A stretch of 64,000 bases of DNA from an uncultured Cellulophaga sp. (GCA_947496695.1 CANMEI010000007.1:124001-188000); one strand, 5' to 3'; shown: positions 19,414 through 29,904, numbered from the stretch's first letter. Numbers and translations: made by a program. The notes: generated by a model from the letters alone, not told the origin.

Positions 19414-21774
19414 CTATTTAGTTTTAATCGTTATTTTAGTTTCTAATTGGTTTCTCATGACTACTAATTTCATTGTATCAGTGTTATTTACTGAACTTAC
19501 TTTAAAAAAATCTTGAATATTTTTTACTTGTTTTTCATTCGCTTGAAGAATAACATCTCCTTTTTTAATGCCTCCGTTTTTAACTGCAGGACTCGGTTTC
19601 CAGATACTCAATACAACGACTCCTTCAGCTGTATTTAAACCATAAGCGGATTGTTCTTGTTCAGAATCTACACTCTTTAAATTGTTACGTAACCAAGCTA
19701 CCACAGGGCTACTTTTATTTTCTAAAGGATTTTTTATTTCAGGAACTTCTGGTGTTTTGGCGATTCTTTTCAATGATTCTTTTTGAACGCCAAACTTATC
19801 CATTGGAAAGTTTTTAAAACCTATTTCATATGCTGGAGAATTTTCAGCTACTGAAAAATTTAAATGTTCTGGATCTTTAAACAAAGGGTCACCAAAAGTA
19901 CTATGCTTATCTCTATTATAAATTTGAGGCTTTAACATAGATTCTTCATTTGGAAATAAGTTATAATCTAACTCTTTTCCCCAACCTAACACTCCAACAT
20001 CTTGGTACGTATCAGCTACAATATTATGCTTAAATACATCTTCACTATTTGCAAACCAAACATGAGGATGCAGTGAATTATTTACCATAATATTATTCTC
20101 TACCACTCTATTAAAACCTTCTCGTAATTTAAGACCATTGTTCAGCATTAAATTATTATAAATATGGTAATTTGATGAGCCATCATCTAAATCAATATCC
20201 CAACCATGATCACAACGGAAACGGTTGTTTCTAATAATAGTAGTTTTTACCGCATCCCAAGTATACATATCCGGAATTGCCGTAGTCAAGCTATCCATCA
20301 CACCTCGTTTAGGGTGCCAAAAACGATCTCGTCCCCAGGAGTTAAATGAACCATGATCACTAGTTTCTAAAACAGTATTAAACACATCATTAAACTCTAT
20401 AATATGTCCGCCCCAAGTACCATCACCAATATTAATACCAGCTCTTGGCACATCATAAATACTGTTATGACTTACGGTAATATCCATCGCCATAGAAATT
20501 TGCACACCTGCAGTTTGTTTTTCAATACGACCAATGCGATAAATTAAATTATTTTTAACTAAACATTCTCTAGGATATAAGTCATTTTTAGGACCAGGAA
20601 TTCTATCCATTTCTGAAAGTTCTACATACTTCCCGTAATTAAAAGATGGTGAACGCACAGCTGATGGATCACCGACAAAAGAAATGGCACTAGCCCCACA
20701 TTCATATATATGATTACCGGTTATTTTTAATCCCTTATTATACTTACTTGCCATTATAACATTCCCTCCTAAATTGCTAAAACTGCTATTTTTTATTACG
20801 CAATTTTCAGTTCCTTCAAAGAAAATACTAGCGCCTCTATAAATTGTCCAATCACTACGCAATAAAGGTTCAAATTCTTCCATAAAAGTACGTTGTGTAT
20901 TTTGAAAAGATAGGTTGGCAATAATTACATTTTTTACTGGATTTTCTAAGGTTCCTTCAACTTGAATTAAATCTTTTAAGACAGATGCCTCTACTTTAGA
21001 TTTTTGAAGATTGATACCTGCTTGTGGCCAATAATATAACTTATGGTTTTCATTATCTAAATACCATTCTCCAGGACTGTCTAGCTCTTCAAAAACATTT
21101 TCTACCATTCTAAACCCTTCATGTGGTTTAGAACCTCTATTGTTTTGTTGCCCTCCTTCTAAAATTGCATTTCCATCATTATCTACACCAGTGATTTTAT
21201 AATGAAATCCTCCCCATTTTCCATTATGTAATGCATTAAAATATGCACCTTTAGGGTTTTTCCAAGTTGCAACTCTTTCTTTTGAAATAGCATCAGATGC
21301 ATAGCCTTGCCAATAATCTGCCGTTTCATCATAATTTGGATAACGAGCTAAGATTTGAGCTTTGCCATTAACTACTAATTGATCAAAATTTAAATCTTTT
21401 GCTACAGAAGTAACAAAAACATTCGTATTATACGCCTTCCAATTAGCCTCTAAAACTTGAGACCCCTTTATGCTAACTTCTGAAGCATTAGTTCCTTTTA
21501 TAGTTAAACCACTTAATAATTCAGGTATTTTTATAGCCTCTGATAAACGATATTCTCCTGGTAAAATATTGAGAACAACCTGCGCTTGAGCATTAGCCAA
21601 TTTTATTTCAGTTGCTTTTTTTATAGCTTCAGAAATATTTAAAAAAGGTGCTTCTTTACTTCCGTCGGCATTTGCAACTTCATTTTTAGAAACATAAATT
21701 TCTATAATATCTGTTGTTGAAGTACAAGACATCATCAAGATAAAAAACGCTATAATTACACTTAGTTTTTTCAT
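19414..21774 (-). CDS. GH141-like beta-helix glycosidase lipoprotein with C-terminal PDZ domain (copy 2)
   Basis: About 786 aa. The ATG at 21774 directly follows the upstream stop and gives a clean lipoprotein signal (lipobox LMMSC); an ATG at 21786 is also in frame. The beta-helix matches copy 1 at 10648 block for block: ARYPNYDETADYW, SPGEWYLDNENHKLYYWP, MDITVSHNSIYDVPRAGI, WGGHIIEFNDVFNTVLETSDHG, WDIDLDDGSSNYHIYNN. Unlike copy 1 it lacks the chitobiase-like insert, but its last ~90 residues form a convincing PDZ domain (VVVLSIWKPSPAVKNGGI, KKGDVILQANEKQV). GH141 includes alpha-L-fucosidases; activity here is inferred. It lies between the esterase-like gene and GH29 with almost no spacing. 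Confidence 0.82.
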   Translation of the reverse strand: MKKLSVIIAFFILMMSCTSTTDIIEIYVSKNEVANADGSKEAPFLNISEAIKKATEIKLANAQAQVVLNILPGEYRLSEAIKIPELLSGLTIKGTNASEVSIKGSQVLEANWKAYNTNVFVTSVAKDLNFDQLVVNGKAQILARYPNYDETADYWQGYASDAISKERVATWKNPKGAYFNALHNGKWGGFHYKITGVDNDGNAILEGGQQNNRGSKPHEGFRMVENVFEELDSPGEWYLDNENHKLYYWPQAGINLQKSKVEASVLKDLIQVEGTLENPVKNVIIANLSFQNTQRTFMEEFEPLLRSDWTIYRGASIFFEGTENCVIKNSSFSNLGGNVIMASKYNKGLKITGNHIYECGASAISFVGDPSAVRSPSFNYGKYVELSEMDRIPGPKNDLYPRECLVKNNLIYRIGRIEKQTAGVQISMAMDITVSHNSIYDVPRAGINIGDGTWGGHIIEFNDVFNTVLETSDHGSFNSWGRDRFWHPKRGVMDSLTTAIPDMYTWDAVKTTIIRNNRFRCDHGWDIDLDDGSSNYHIYNNLMLNNGLKLREGFNRVVENNIMVNNSLHPHVWFANSEDVFKHNIVADTYQDVGVLGWGKELDYNLFPNEESMLKPQIYNRDKHSTFGDPLFKDPEHLNFSVAENSPAYEIGFKNFPMDKFGVQKESLKRIAKTPEVPEIKNPLENKSSPVVAWLRNNLKSVDSEQEQSAYGLNTAEGVVVLSIWKPSPAVKNGGIKKGDVILQANEKQVKNIQDFFKVSSVNNTDTMKLVVMRNQLETKITIKTK

Positions 21775-21775
21775 C

Positions 21776-22645
21776 TTACATTTCAATATTGGTTATCGTT
21801 GGTTTCCCCTTTAAATACCCTAGAGACTGTAAAAACAAATCAGTTTCATAAACAGTTTCGTAGTAATATTTACCTTTCTTTTTAGACTTATTAAAAAAGC
21901 CATGTTCTTGCCCTTCATATATAAAAAGATCACACCTACTTCCTACCGCTTCCATTCTAGATTTATATTCTTTTCCTGTTGCAACTGGTATGTGTTTATC
22001 ATTATCTCCTAAAAAGAAAATAGTTGGTGGTGCGCCTTTTGTAATATTATGCATTGGTGAAATTTCCATATAACGATCGCCAATACGCTCGTAACCATAA
22101 CCGCCTTCGCCATTATCTATTACTGGGTTAAACAAGATTAAAGCAGTCGCTTTTGGACTTACCGAAAGATCATCGGTAGATTCATTTAAACCAGGAAGCA
22201 ATGTCGTTGCAGCTGCTAAATGTCCTCCTGCAGATCCTCCTGAAGCAACCATTTTCTTAGTATCAATTCCGAAGTCTTTGGCATGAATTTTTAAATAACG
22301 CATAGCCGACTTCGCATCTTTTACAGCATCAAAAGGCGAGGTTTTATTACGGTTTTTTATGCGATAATCTACCACAGCAGTTACCATGCCTCGTGATGCA
22401 AAATATTTAGATTGATCTTCAAACTGACTAATAGTTCCACTGTTCCATCCGCCACCAAAAAAGAAAACTATTGCTGGATATTTTTTCTTCTTTTTAAAGT
22501 TATCTGGAAAATAAACGCGAAGCATTAAAGAGTCGTTATTAATAACTTTGTAAATGACTTCTTTGGTGACAATATTTTGACTATTTCCTGAAACAAAAAT
22601 CATTAAACCTAATACTATAAAAAGCACTTTTCTAAAATTCATCAT
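21776..22645 (-). CDS. Secreted alpha/beta-hydrolase, carbohydrate esterase-like
   Basis: An open frame begins at 22684, inside the preceding gene, but the signal peptide (MNFRKVLFIVLGL...SGNSQ) begins at ATG 22645 or 22642, after the upstream stop at 22656, and that start is preferred (~289 aa). The oxyanion-hole segment FFFGGGWNSG, nucleophile motif G-G-S-A-G-G-H and late GDNDKHIPV and GQEHGF blocks (Asp and His of the triad) mark an esterase of the BD-FAE/acetylxylan-esterase-like group. Removal of O-acetyl groups from the polysaccharide is the likely role, by context. Central gene of the operon 33978-18043. Confidence 0.85.
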   Translation of the reverse strand: MMNFRKVLFIVLGLMIFVSGNSQNIVTKEVIYKVINNDSLMLRVYFPDNFKKKKKYPAIVFFFGGGWNSGTISQFEDQSKYFASRGMVTAVVDYRIKNRNKTSPFDAVKDAKSAMRYLKIHAKDFGIDTKKMVASGGSAGGHLAAATTLLPGLNESTDDLSVSPKATALILFNPVIDNGEGGYGYERIGDRYMEISPMHNITKGAPPTIFFLGDNDKHIPVATGKEYKSRMEAVGSRCDLFIYEGQEHGFFNKSKKKGKYYYETVYETDLFLQSLGYLKGKPTITNIEM

Positions 22646-22655
22646 TAATATATTT

Positions 22656-25469
22656 TTAATTTTCATCGAAAATAATTTCTGCATCTTTATAACCTTTTTC
22701 TATTTTAAAAACCAACTGATCATCTCTATTCCTATTCATAGTTCCTTTTCGACTTCCTACTAATTTACCGTTTTCATATAAACGTAATTCCGCAGGTTTA
22801 CCTCCTTTTACAAAAGGTATATTTATAGTGATTGCTTTATCGGTTTCAAATTCGAAACCTTTATCTGTTTTTTCAATTGATAACGTAAACGGTTTGCCTG
22901 CTGCAACAATATCCCAACCGTTATTCTCAAATTTATACATTCTTGAAAGGAATAAAAACTCTAAACTATCACTTTGTGTTGCTTGTCGTGTAATAGAAAG
23001 CAATCCTTTTTGATATAAGGCATCGTTTTTAACAATATCAGATTCTGAAGCATTAAGAATGATATGATCCTTAGCCGATTTATCATTAATTAACACATCA
23101 ATAACTTGCGTATTTGGATAGTCTTTAATAGTTGAATATGATACTGCATTAACCGGATTTTCTTCACCTTCGAAATAAGGATTAAAAACCATCGCAAATG
23201 GACTTGTCCAAGCCGATGCATTACGCTTTACAATTAAAGTTTGTATAGAATCGCCAATAACCTCAGCAGGTGCTGTACCAGAACCTCTTTTTAGTACGTT
23301 AGATTTTGGAGCCAAAGCCGTGTAAATACTTTGGTCTACACTTCCTTTAATCCAAATTTTCATTAAATTATCTGGAGCGTCGCTGGTTTTCAATCTAAAA
23401 AGTGCTTGAACATCTTTGGTTGTTTCCAACTTCTTTTTATTTGTGATATAGTCGTAAGCTTTAATATCTCCTTGTTTACTTCCAAAATCTGAAGTTGATT
23501 TTAAAGCAAGTGCTTTAGAATTCGAATCTAAAATTTGAAGCGATTGTCCTAAATTATGATAAAAATAATCGTGACGTTGTTTACCACCTTCTTCTTTTTT
23601 AGAACGAAATACATCTAAAATATATCCTTTTTCACTATTCGATTTTATAAGAGCTGTAAAACGTTGTTGGTTTGCTTTTGTCTTAGGTTCAAAAAATGAC
23701 ACCTTAGAAAAAGTTAACTTATCGAAAGTAGGTGTTGTGCTAACTTCTGGAAAATTATTATCCAATCTAAAAGGATGGTAACCTCGCATGGCATTGTAAT
23801 CTGATACCCCATCGACTACAACCGTATTGTGAGCCGGAAATCTAGAATAATATTCTCTATGGTCTGTATGCCAATAACTAGAACCTTTACCCATATCTAG
23901 ACCTAAAGCATATTTATTAGCAAACAACTCGATTGTAATACCATTTACATGGGAATGGTTTCCAAAGGAACCAGCCGTAGAAATCATCATGGCATCATCG
24001 CCTTTGCCTAATCTTTGGTTAAACATACTTACGTTAGATGCGTAAAATGTTGGTGAGGTTAACTTCTCTAAACCATTTTCGTACGCATCTCCCTTTTTTA
24101 AATGATCAACATAGAAAAACAATTGAAATAAATCGTTTGCCTTACGCTCATACTCACCTTTAGCAATCATTTGGTCTAACAAGCCAGAAATAACCGCTTC
24201 CTTTTCTTGATTATTGTATTTACTATAATTTGAAATTAAAAGTTCGAAATTTTCTGGAGGTAATGTTTTATGGTTAGAATCACCAAAACCTACCGTGTAA
24301 CCACTAGGAAATAAATATTGAAACGATGCTAATGCTGCTTTCTCTATAATAGGAAATTTAGAAAGCTCGTTATTGTTAGTCGAGTTGTCTAACAAAGTAA
24401 AAATATTAAGTAAAGTGGTAATAACATGCACAGAATATGAAGCACACTCGGGCCACATACCATTTTCTTGATCGTAAACCAATAACGATTCTTCAATTGA
24501 TAATTGGCGTTCTGTAGATGTAGTAAATGTATGGTCTAAAAAATACTCGCGACCTTTTCCATTGTCATAAGCATCGTTATCATCTAATGTTAAAGCTACG
24601 TATGTTAAAAACCTTGCCTGAAAAAGATTCCAGTTATTATCTGGTATGCCGTTAGTAATAATTTGATCGCCCCATTTTTGAAACACTATTGCACTATGGT
24701 CTAAGTTTACCTTTTCATCTTCAAAATAATCATAAAGAAAATCGTATGTAGTTAATAAACTGATCAGAATTTTTTCATGAATCACTTCAAAAGTTGCCAA
24801 TCCAGAAATACGCTGTTGTGTTCCATTTTCTAAATCGATAGGCGCATCTCTGTAATACATGCCTTCTATGTAAGTTTCGAAAACTGGCTTTGCAAATTCA
24901 GCATATTTTTTATCGTCAGTAACCCAATACAAAAAAGAAGCATCTTCAACCAAACTCATAATATGGCGGTTAGTGCCTTCAAAGGCATGCCCAATTTTAG
25001 ATGGGTGAACCCATTCTTTTTTCTTTGTTTTTTTATCGGCTAAATAATAACCACGAGGATCATCAAAATAAGGTTCTACATCTTCTAATTTAGGTGCCGA
25101 ATATTCGGTAGCCCAATCTCTAGTTCCAGAAAAACGAACGGTTGGCACCGGCGCAGTTCCTTCAGAATAAGCAAACTCACCACCTTTTAAAAACACTTTA
25201 TTATGCTTTGTTTTCCAATTCATTTGTAATCTAGAAACTAGCCATGTTGGGTCATTCTCCACATACTTTAAATACTTTTCTAGATTCGCAATTTTCTTAT
25301 CCACTAAGCTTTTTTTCCACTCAATAGATTTTATACTTTTTAAAAAATCCTTTTTTGCATTATTAGTTATATATATTCTTGGATGTTCTTCTGTTTGCCC
25401 TATCACTTTATTTGTGCAAATAAAAAAAACTATTATTGCGATTAATCTTACATCAACTAACTTCATCAT
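22656..25469 (-). CDS. Large heparinase II/III-type lyase candidate (3)
   Basis: A 937-aa secreted protein (signal ends at VIGQ, residue 25). The N-terminal two-fifths is helical with WLVSRLQMNWKTKH and a PDNNWNLFQARFLTY block (Asn281); the middle carries GNHSHVNGITIEL (His505, His507), a Tyr-containing HTDHREYYSRF and FPAHNTVVVDG (His547). These correspond to the Asn/Tyr/His set of heparinase II/III-fold lyases. It is longer than typical PL12/PL15/PL17 enzymes, and I cannot name its PL family (ulvan- and glycosaminoglycan-type large lyases should be compared). Its paralogue lies 6 bp upstream at 25476-28148. In the operon 33978-18043. Confidence 0.78.
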   Translation of the reverse strand: MMKLVDVRLIAIIVFFICTNKVIGQTEEHPRIYITNNAKKDFLKSIKSIEWKKSLVDKKIANLEKYLKYVENDPTWLVSRLQMNWKTKHNKVFLKGGEFAYSEGTAPVPTVRFSGTRDWATEYSAPKLEDVEPYFDDPRGYYLADKKTKKKEWVHPSKIGHAFEGTNRHIMSLVEDASFLYWVTDDKKYAEFAKPVFETYIEGMYYRDAPIDLENGTQQRISGLATFEVIHEKILISLLTTYDFLYDYFEDEKVNLDHSAIVFQKWGDQIITNGIPDNNWNLFQARFLTYVALTLDDNDAYDNGKGREYFLDHTFTTSTERQLSIEESLLVYDQENGMWPECASYSVHVITTLLNIFTLLDNSTNNNELSKFPIIEKAALASFQYLFPSGYTVGFGDSNHKTLPPENFELLISNYSKYNNQEKEAVISGLLDQMIAKGEYERKANDLFQLFFYVDHLKKGDAYENGLEKLTSPTFYASNVSMFNQRLGKGDDAMMISTAGSFGNHSHVNGITIELFANKYALGLDMGKGSSYWHTDHREYYSRFPAHNTVVVDGVSDYNAMRGYHPFRLDNNFPEVSTTPTFDKLTFSKVSFFEPKTKANQQRFTALIKSNSEKGYILDVFRSKKEEGGKQRHDYFYHNLGQSLQILDSNSKALALKSTSDFGSKQGDIKAYDYITNKKKLETTKDVQALFRLKTSDAPDNLMKIWIKGSVDQSIYTALAPKSNVLKRGSGTAPAEVIGDSIQTLIVKRNASAWTSPFAMVFNPYFEGEENPVNAVSYSTIKDYPNTQVIDVLINDKSAKDHIILNASESDIVKNDALYQKGLLSITRQATQSDSLEFLFLSRMYKFENNGWDIVAAGKPFTLSIEKTDKGFEFETDKAITINIPFVKGGKPAELRLYENGKLVGSRKGTMNRNRDDQLVFKIEKGYKDAEIIFDEN

Positions 25470-25475
25470 TCTTCC

Positions 25476-28148
25476 TTACTTAATTTCAATATTATAACCT
25501 GCAGCATATTCTTTTGCTTTCCCTTTATTCAATTTGATTGAAACAGGTTTATCAGATGAATAATAATATTTACCATTTTCTAATCTTAATTCAGCTGTAA
25601 TATCATCATCTATTGCTTCTATTTTGTAAGGTCCTTTTTCAAGTAACCTACCTTTTCCTAAATATAAATATTTAAATTTGTTTTTATCTTCTGATGCGAT
25701 TGCAAAAACACCTTGAAATTTTACTTTCTTAATAGGTTTATAAATCTTATCATCAATAGCATTTAAAATGTACTCTTTACTATTTTTAGAGGAAATAACA
25801 ATGCTAACAAAATTTTCAGAAGTTTCTATTTTAGAAATATTCTCTATTGTTTTTTTATTACTTTCAAAAGATTCAAAAACAGCTACAAATGGGTTTTCAG
25901 CTCCGTTAATTCCGTTTTGACGTATAATTAATGTTGGTGTTGTTTCTGGGCTTTTATTTACTTGCCCAGGTGTTATATCAGTACGTAGCGTTGTTGGTGG
26001 CGCATCTACCGCATAAAGTGTTCTATTATTTTGTCCCATCATCCACATATTAACATGTAATGCAGGCGATATGCTGTTGATATCCCAAATAGCATTAAAA
26101 TCTTCAGAATACTTTAACTTTCTTTGATTTTTGAAAAACCTATAATTGTCATCATATTTTACACCTAAATCATCAACGTTATTTAAGTTTATAGCTTTGT
26201 TTGATGAGTTTTTAAGTGTAATTACATTTCCTAAATTATGATGAATATAATCGTTATCAGCTTGATCCGATCTAAAAACATCTACATAATAACCAGAAGT
26301 TTCGGAAGTACGAATCATAGCTACTAAACGTCGTTTTTCATCAGCAGACACATCAGCAAAAGAAACATTCTGAGATGTTTCCGAAGTATTATAAAATCCA
26401 TTTGTAGTATCTACAGCTGGATCCATAGCATTTATGGTAATATCACCTTTTCCATATCCAGGAACAATGGTATTAGAACCTGTAATTCCTCTGTGATAAC
26501 CTGCATCTGAAGACCAATACGATTCGTAAGCTGAAGCATCAGGCGCTAAAGCCCAACCTTTGCCATAGAATTGCATAGCCAAACCATTTTCTGCCAAATG
26601 CGACTGGTATTTCCCTCCATACAAAGTAAACATTAAACCGTTGTTTTCATCGTTTCCATTTCGCATAATAATGTGTTTATGAAACGGAGAATATGCTGCT
26701 TTGTGAAATGGTAAATTGCTTCCTGAACCTTGTAATGGTTGGTTTAACACAATGCCTTGCCAGTTCGACACATTTCTATCGTATTGACCAGAAGCTATAT
26801 TTTTACGGATAACGGTTGCCATTTTTTTAGCTGTTTCCGTATCTCCTTCCCAAGTCGCATAGGTTAATAAAGATTCAAAAGATGAAATATTTGCAGGACC
26901 ACCACGCATATCACCAAAAACTACTAAATTTCCGCGAGCATCAAGCCAACCAAGATTTGCCAAGGCTGCTTTAGAAATAATTGGATTTCCGGCCAATGTG
27001 TTTATTCCTGATTTATATAACTTAACACCCATTTCTAGAACCAAAGGAATCATAGACGAAGCATAACCTGGAGATTCTGGCCATAAGCCAGTAGTTGTGT
27101 TGTAGTAATCCATTATCTCTGGCAGGGCTGCACAGTAATCGCTCGATTTTTCAGTGTAAAAAGGAATATAATATTCCTTTCCTTTTCCGTCTTCATAAAA
27201 ATCGTTAGACTCCAAAACAAGCATGCTACCCAATACATTCTTATAACGGTTTACGTTCCAGTTTCCTTTTTTACCACCACGAATAAGTCCGATATCTATA
27301 AAACGTTTAAAAACAATACCTGCAACATCGGCTGGTGTTTTATTAATAACTTTTAAATGCTCGTGCGGGTTTTCATTTAAATAATCATAAAGAAAATCGT
27401 AAGCAATAGCAGTTGGCATTTGTCTATCATCGTGAATTACTTCATAATCATAATAGCCCATGATACCATCCGGTTCGTAACCACCAGGACCTTTTGTTGA
27501 TTTTTCAGGATCTAAAGGTGGCTCCATATAATAGGTGCCTAATAACCAAGTCCATAAAATATTTGACGAAAACTTAGCATATTTTTCATCTTCGGTTACA
27601 TAATAAGCAAATGCAGCTTGTTCGGCTAGCATTAATATTTCCATATTATTAGCACGTATCATGTGTCCGGTTTCCTTATACGGAATTAAAACAGGTGCTT
27701 TATCGGCACTAGAACGACTAATACCTAGTAAATCTCCCGATTCGTTGTAAGGAATACGGTCTTCTAATGGTACGTTTATATAATCGTTCCAAGTACGCAT
27801 ACCCGGTAAACGCACGGTTGGTAATGGCGCATTACCTTCACCATAATCCCAGTTTTGATTTTTTATATAACATTGTGTAAAATGAGCACCATCTTTCCAA
27901 TACATTGCTAACCTTGAAACTATCCACTCCGGATCTTCAACATGACGATTTACATGTGGATCTATTTTAGAAAGCAAGTTTTCCCAAGAGGCTTTTGCCC
28001 AAGCTTCATTTTTAATTTTAGCAACTATAGAAGCTTTATCCGATTTAGTAGCATAAAGTTTTGGATGGCTTGTTGCTTCTTGACCATAACTAGAGCTTTC
28101 AACTAAAAATAAAAGGATTAATAAGGGTGTTAATTTTGATAATTTCAT
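25476..28148 (-). CDS. Large heparinase II/III-like protein, divergent active site (4)
   Basis: An 890-aa secreted paralogue of the neighbour at 22656 (signal to SSYGQ, residue 23; shared HPKLYATK, DPEWIVSRLAMYWKDG, GNAPLPTVRLPG and GNWNVNRYKN blocks). The central histidine region differs: where the neighbour has GNHSHVNG this one has KYQSHLAENG, and AHNTVVVDG becomes GSNTIVPGYG, so one His of the usual set is replaced by Ser. Either specificity has shifted or catalysis is altered. Full length, no frameshift. It precedes the neighbour by 6 bp in the same operon and follows the sulfatase at 28228 by 79 bp. Confidence 0.75.
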   Translation of the reverse strand: MKLSKLTPLLILLFLVESSSYGQEATSHPKLYATKSDKASIVAKIKNEAWAKASWENLLSKIDPHVNRHVEDPEWIVSRLAMYWKDGAHFTQCYIKNQNWDYGEGNAPLPTVRLPGMRTWNDYINVPLEDRIPYNESGDLLGISRSSADKAPVLIPYKETGHMIRANNMEILMLAEQAAFAYYVTEDEKYAKFSSNILWTWLLGTYYMEPPLDPEKSTKGPGGYEPDGIMGYYDYEVIHDDRQMPTAIAYDFLYDYLNENPHEHLKVINKTPADVAGIVFKRFIDIGLIRGGKKGNWNVNRYKNVLGSMLVLESNDFYEDGKGKEYYIPFYTEKSSDYCAALPEIMDYYNTTTGLWPESPGYASSMIPLVLEMGVKLYKSGINTLAGNPIISKAALANLGWLDARGNLVVFGDMRGGPANISSFESLLTYATWEGDTETAKKMATVIRKNIASGQYDRNVSNWQGIVLNQPLQGSGSNLPFHKAAYSPFHKHIIMRNGNDENNGLMFTLYGGKYQSHLAENGLAMQFYGKGWALAPDASAYESYWSSDAGYHRGITGSNTIVPGYGKGDITINAMDPAVDTTNGFYNTSETSQNVSFADVSADEKRRLVAMIRTSETSGYYVDVFRSDQADNDYIHHNLGNVITLKNSSNKAINLNNVDDLGVKYDDNYRFFKNQRKLKYSEDFNAIWDINSISPALHVNMWMMGQNNRTLYAVDAPPTTLRTDITPGQVNKSPETTPTLIIRQNGINGAENPFVAVFESFESNKKTIENISKIETSENFVSIVISSKNSKEYILNAIDDKIYKPIKKVKFQGVFAIASEDKNKFKYLYLGKGRLLEKGPYKIEAIDDDITAELRLENGKYYYSSDKPVSIKLNKGKAKEYAAGYNIEIK

Positions 28149-28227
28149 CTAACTAAAAAACTATTTTATTATTTCTATTGTATGAAGTCTGATTATAAAT
28201 TCAGACTCCATATTTTAAATATTATTT

Positions 28228-29904
28228 CTAATGCAACGGCACCGTTTCAATATCTGGATTATTCTGAGCTTCAAGATATTTTCTAAGAATTTCTTGATCT
28301 AACTCCGAACTATCACCATACTGTTCACGTAATTCCGCTAATTGTTTTTTAAGCTTTACAACTACATCAGCGTAAGCTGGATCGTTTACTACATTTTTCA
28401 TTTCTTGCGGATCTTTTTTACGATCGTAAAGTTCCCATTCATCTACATCATAATAAAAATGTGCTAGCTTATATTCTTGCGTAATAATGGCATAATGTCT
28501 TTTCACCATGTGTATTCCTGGATATTCATAATAATGATAATACACGGCTTCTCTAGTCCATTCTTCTTGATTTCCTAATAAAAGCGGCACTAAACTTTCA
28601 CCTTGCATATCGTTAGGTGCTTCAATTTGAGCAGCTTCTAAAATGGTTTGCGCAAAATCTAAATTCTGTACCATTTCGGTATTTGTAATTCCTGGCTCAA
28701 TAACGTTTGGCCATTTAATTAACAATGGTGTTTTAAACGATTCATCATAAACAAAACGCTTATCAAACCAACCGTGTTCACCTAGATAAAATCCTTGATC
28801 GGATGTGTAAATCACCATAGTATTGTCATCTAAACCAGAATCTTCCATGTAATCTAACAAACGCCCAACGTTTTCATCAACAGATGCAATACAACCTAAG
28901 TAATCTTGCATGTAGCGTTGGTAACGCCATTTCATTAATTCCTTATCATCCATTTCTGAATATTTCTTTTTGAAATCTTCCATAACAAGACGATAAACAG
29001 AATCCCAAACAGCACGTTGTTCTGCATTCATGGCGCCTACTTCACGCTCAAAAGCTTCTAAATCCCAACCAGACTCGTCTTTTAAACCTAGTTCTGCCAT
29101 AAGCTCAGGATAAATTTTAGCATCTCCAGCCCAGTTCATGTGCTTTAACAAATTCATTTCTGCAGTTTTTGCAGCAGTACCTCTACCTTCGTAATCATCG
29201 AACAACGTTTCTGGCTCAACAAATGTTTTTTTAGTGTATTCTTTAAAATGTCTTGGTGCTGGCAACCACTCTCTATGTGGTGCTTTTTGCATTGAAAATA
29301 ACATGAATGGTTGCTCGTCGTCTTTATTTTTTTCTAACCATTCTAAAGTCATATCCATTATAATATCCGTTACATAACCTTCTACTGTAATTTGGCCATC
29401 GTTGGTATTAAAAATAGGATTATAGTAACGCCCTTGCCCTGGTAAAATTTTAAATTCATCTACACCTTTAGGGTTGTTTCCAAAGTGTAATTTACCAAAC
29501 ATAGCTGTTTTGTAACCTGCTTGTTGCATTAACTGTGGAAAGGTAGTTTGTGACTCATCGAAAGGAAATACGTTATCTACTTTACCATGAATATGGCAAT
29601 GTTTACCTGTTAAAATAGTAGCTCTAGATGGCGCACAAATAGAGTTTGAAACACAGGCATTGGTGAATTTAATTCCCTCGTCTGCAATACGATCTATATT
29701 TGGCGTTTCAATTAAATGATTGCTGTACGCACTAATGGCCTGATATGCATGATCATCAGACATCATAAAAATAATATTTGGTCGTTTAGCTGGAAGTATT
29801 TTTTTATCAACAGTTTTTTCTATTTTTTTCTCTGTTTTACAAGATATTATAATCATGCAAAGAAAAATGGATAACATTTTTACAAAAATTATTTTATTCT
29901 TCAT
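28228..29904 (-). CDS. S1-family sulfatase lipoprotein (N-acetylglucosamine-6-sulfatase-like group)
   Basis: A 558-aa sulfatase. Lipobox IIISC gives Cys22; formylglycine motif Cys90-A-P-S-R94; metal-site Asp pair in MMSDDHA; later SDQGFYLGEHGWFDKR block supplies the second metal and substrate-site residues. The layout (KAPHREWLPAPRH, a long charged helical insert around residues 230-330, EHGWFDKRFVYDES) resembles the S1 group containing N-acetylglucosamine-6-sulfatases and related enzymes, but a sugar-specific call is not justified. 119 bp after the sulfatase at 30024 and 79 bp before the lyase-like gene. A partial operator-like box at 30012-30026 lies upstream but lacks a partner. Confidence 0.92.
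   Translation of the reverse strand: MKNKIIFVKMLSIFLCMIIISCKTEKKIEKTVDKKILPAKRPNIIFMMSDDHAYQAISAYSNHLIETPNIDRIADEGIKFTNACVSNSICAPSRATILTGKHCHIHGKVDNVFPFDESQTTFPQLMQQAGYKTAMFGKLHFGNNPKGVDEFKILPGQGRYYNPIFNTNDGQITVEGYVTDIIMDMTLEWLEKNKDDEQPFMLFSMQKAPHREWLPAPRHFKEYTKKTFVEPETLFDDYEGRGTAAKTAEMNLLKHMNWAGDAKIYPELMAELGLKDESGWDLEAFEREVGAMNAEQRAVWDSVYRLVMEDFKKKYSEMDDKELMKWRYQRYMQDYLGCIASVDENVGRLLDYMEDSGLDDNTMVIYTSDQGFYLGEHGWFDKRFVYDESFKTPLLIKWPNVIEPGITNTEMVQNLDFAQTILEAAQIEAPNDMQGESLVPLLLGNQEEWTREAVYYHYYEYPGIHMVKRHYAIITQEYKLAHFYYDVDEWELYDRKKDPQEMKNVVNDPAYADVVVKLKKQLAELREQYGDSSELDQEILRKYLEAQNNPDIETVPLH

Noticed and set aside
28184..28210. Terminator after the sulfatase at 28228
   Set aside because: The AGTCTGA/TCAGACT stem is short and no T-run follows on the minus strand; downstream genes appear to share the operon.
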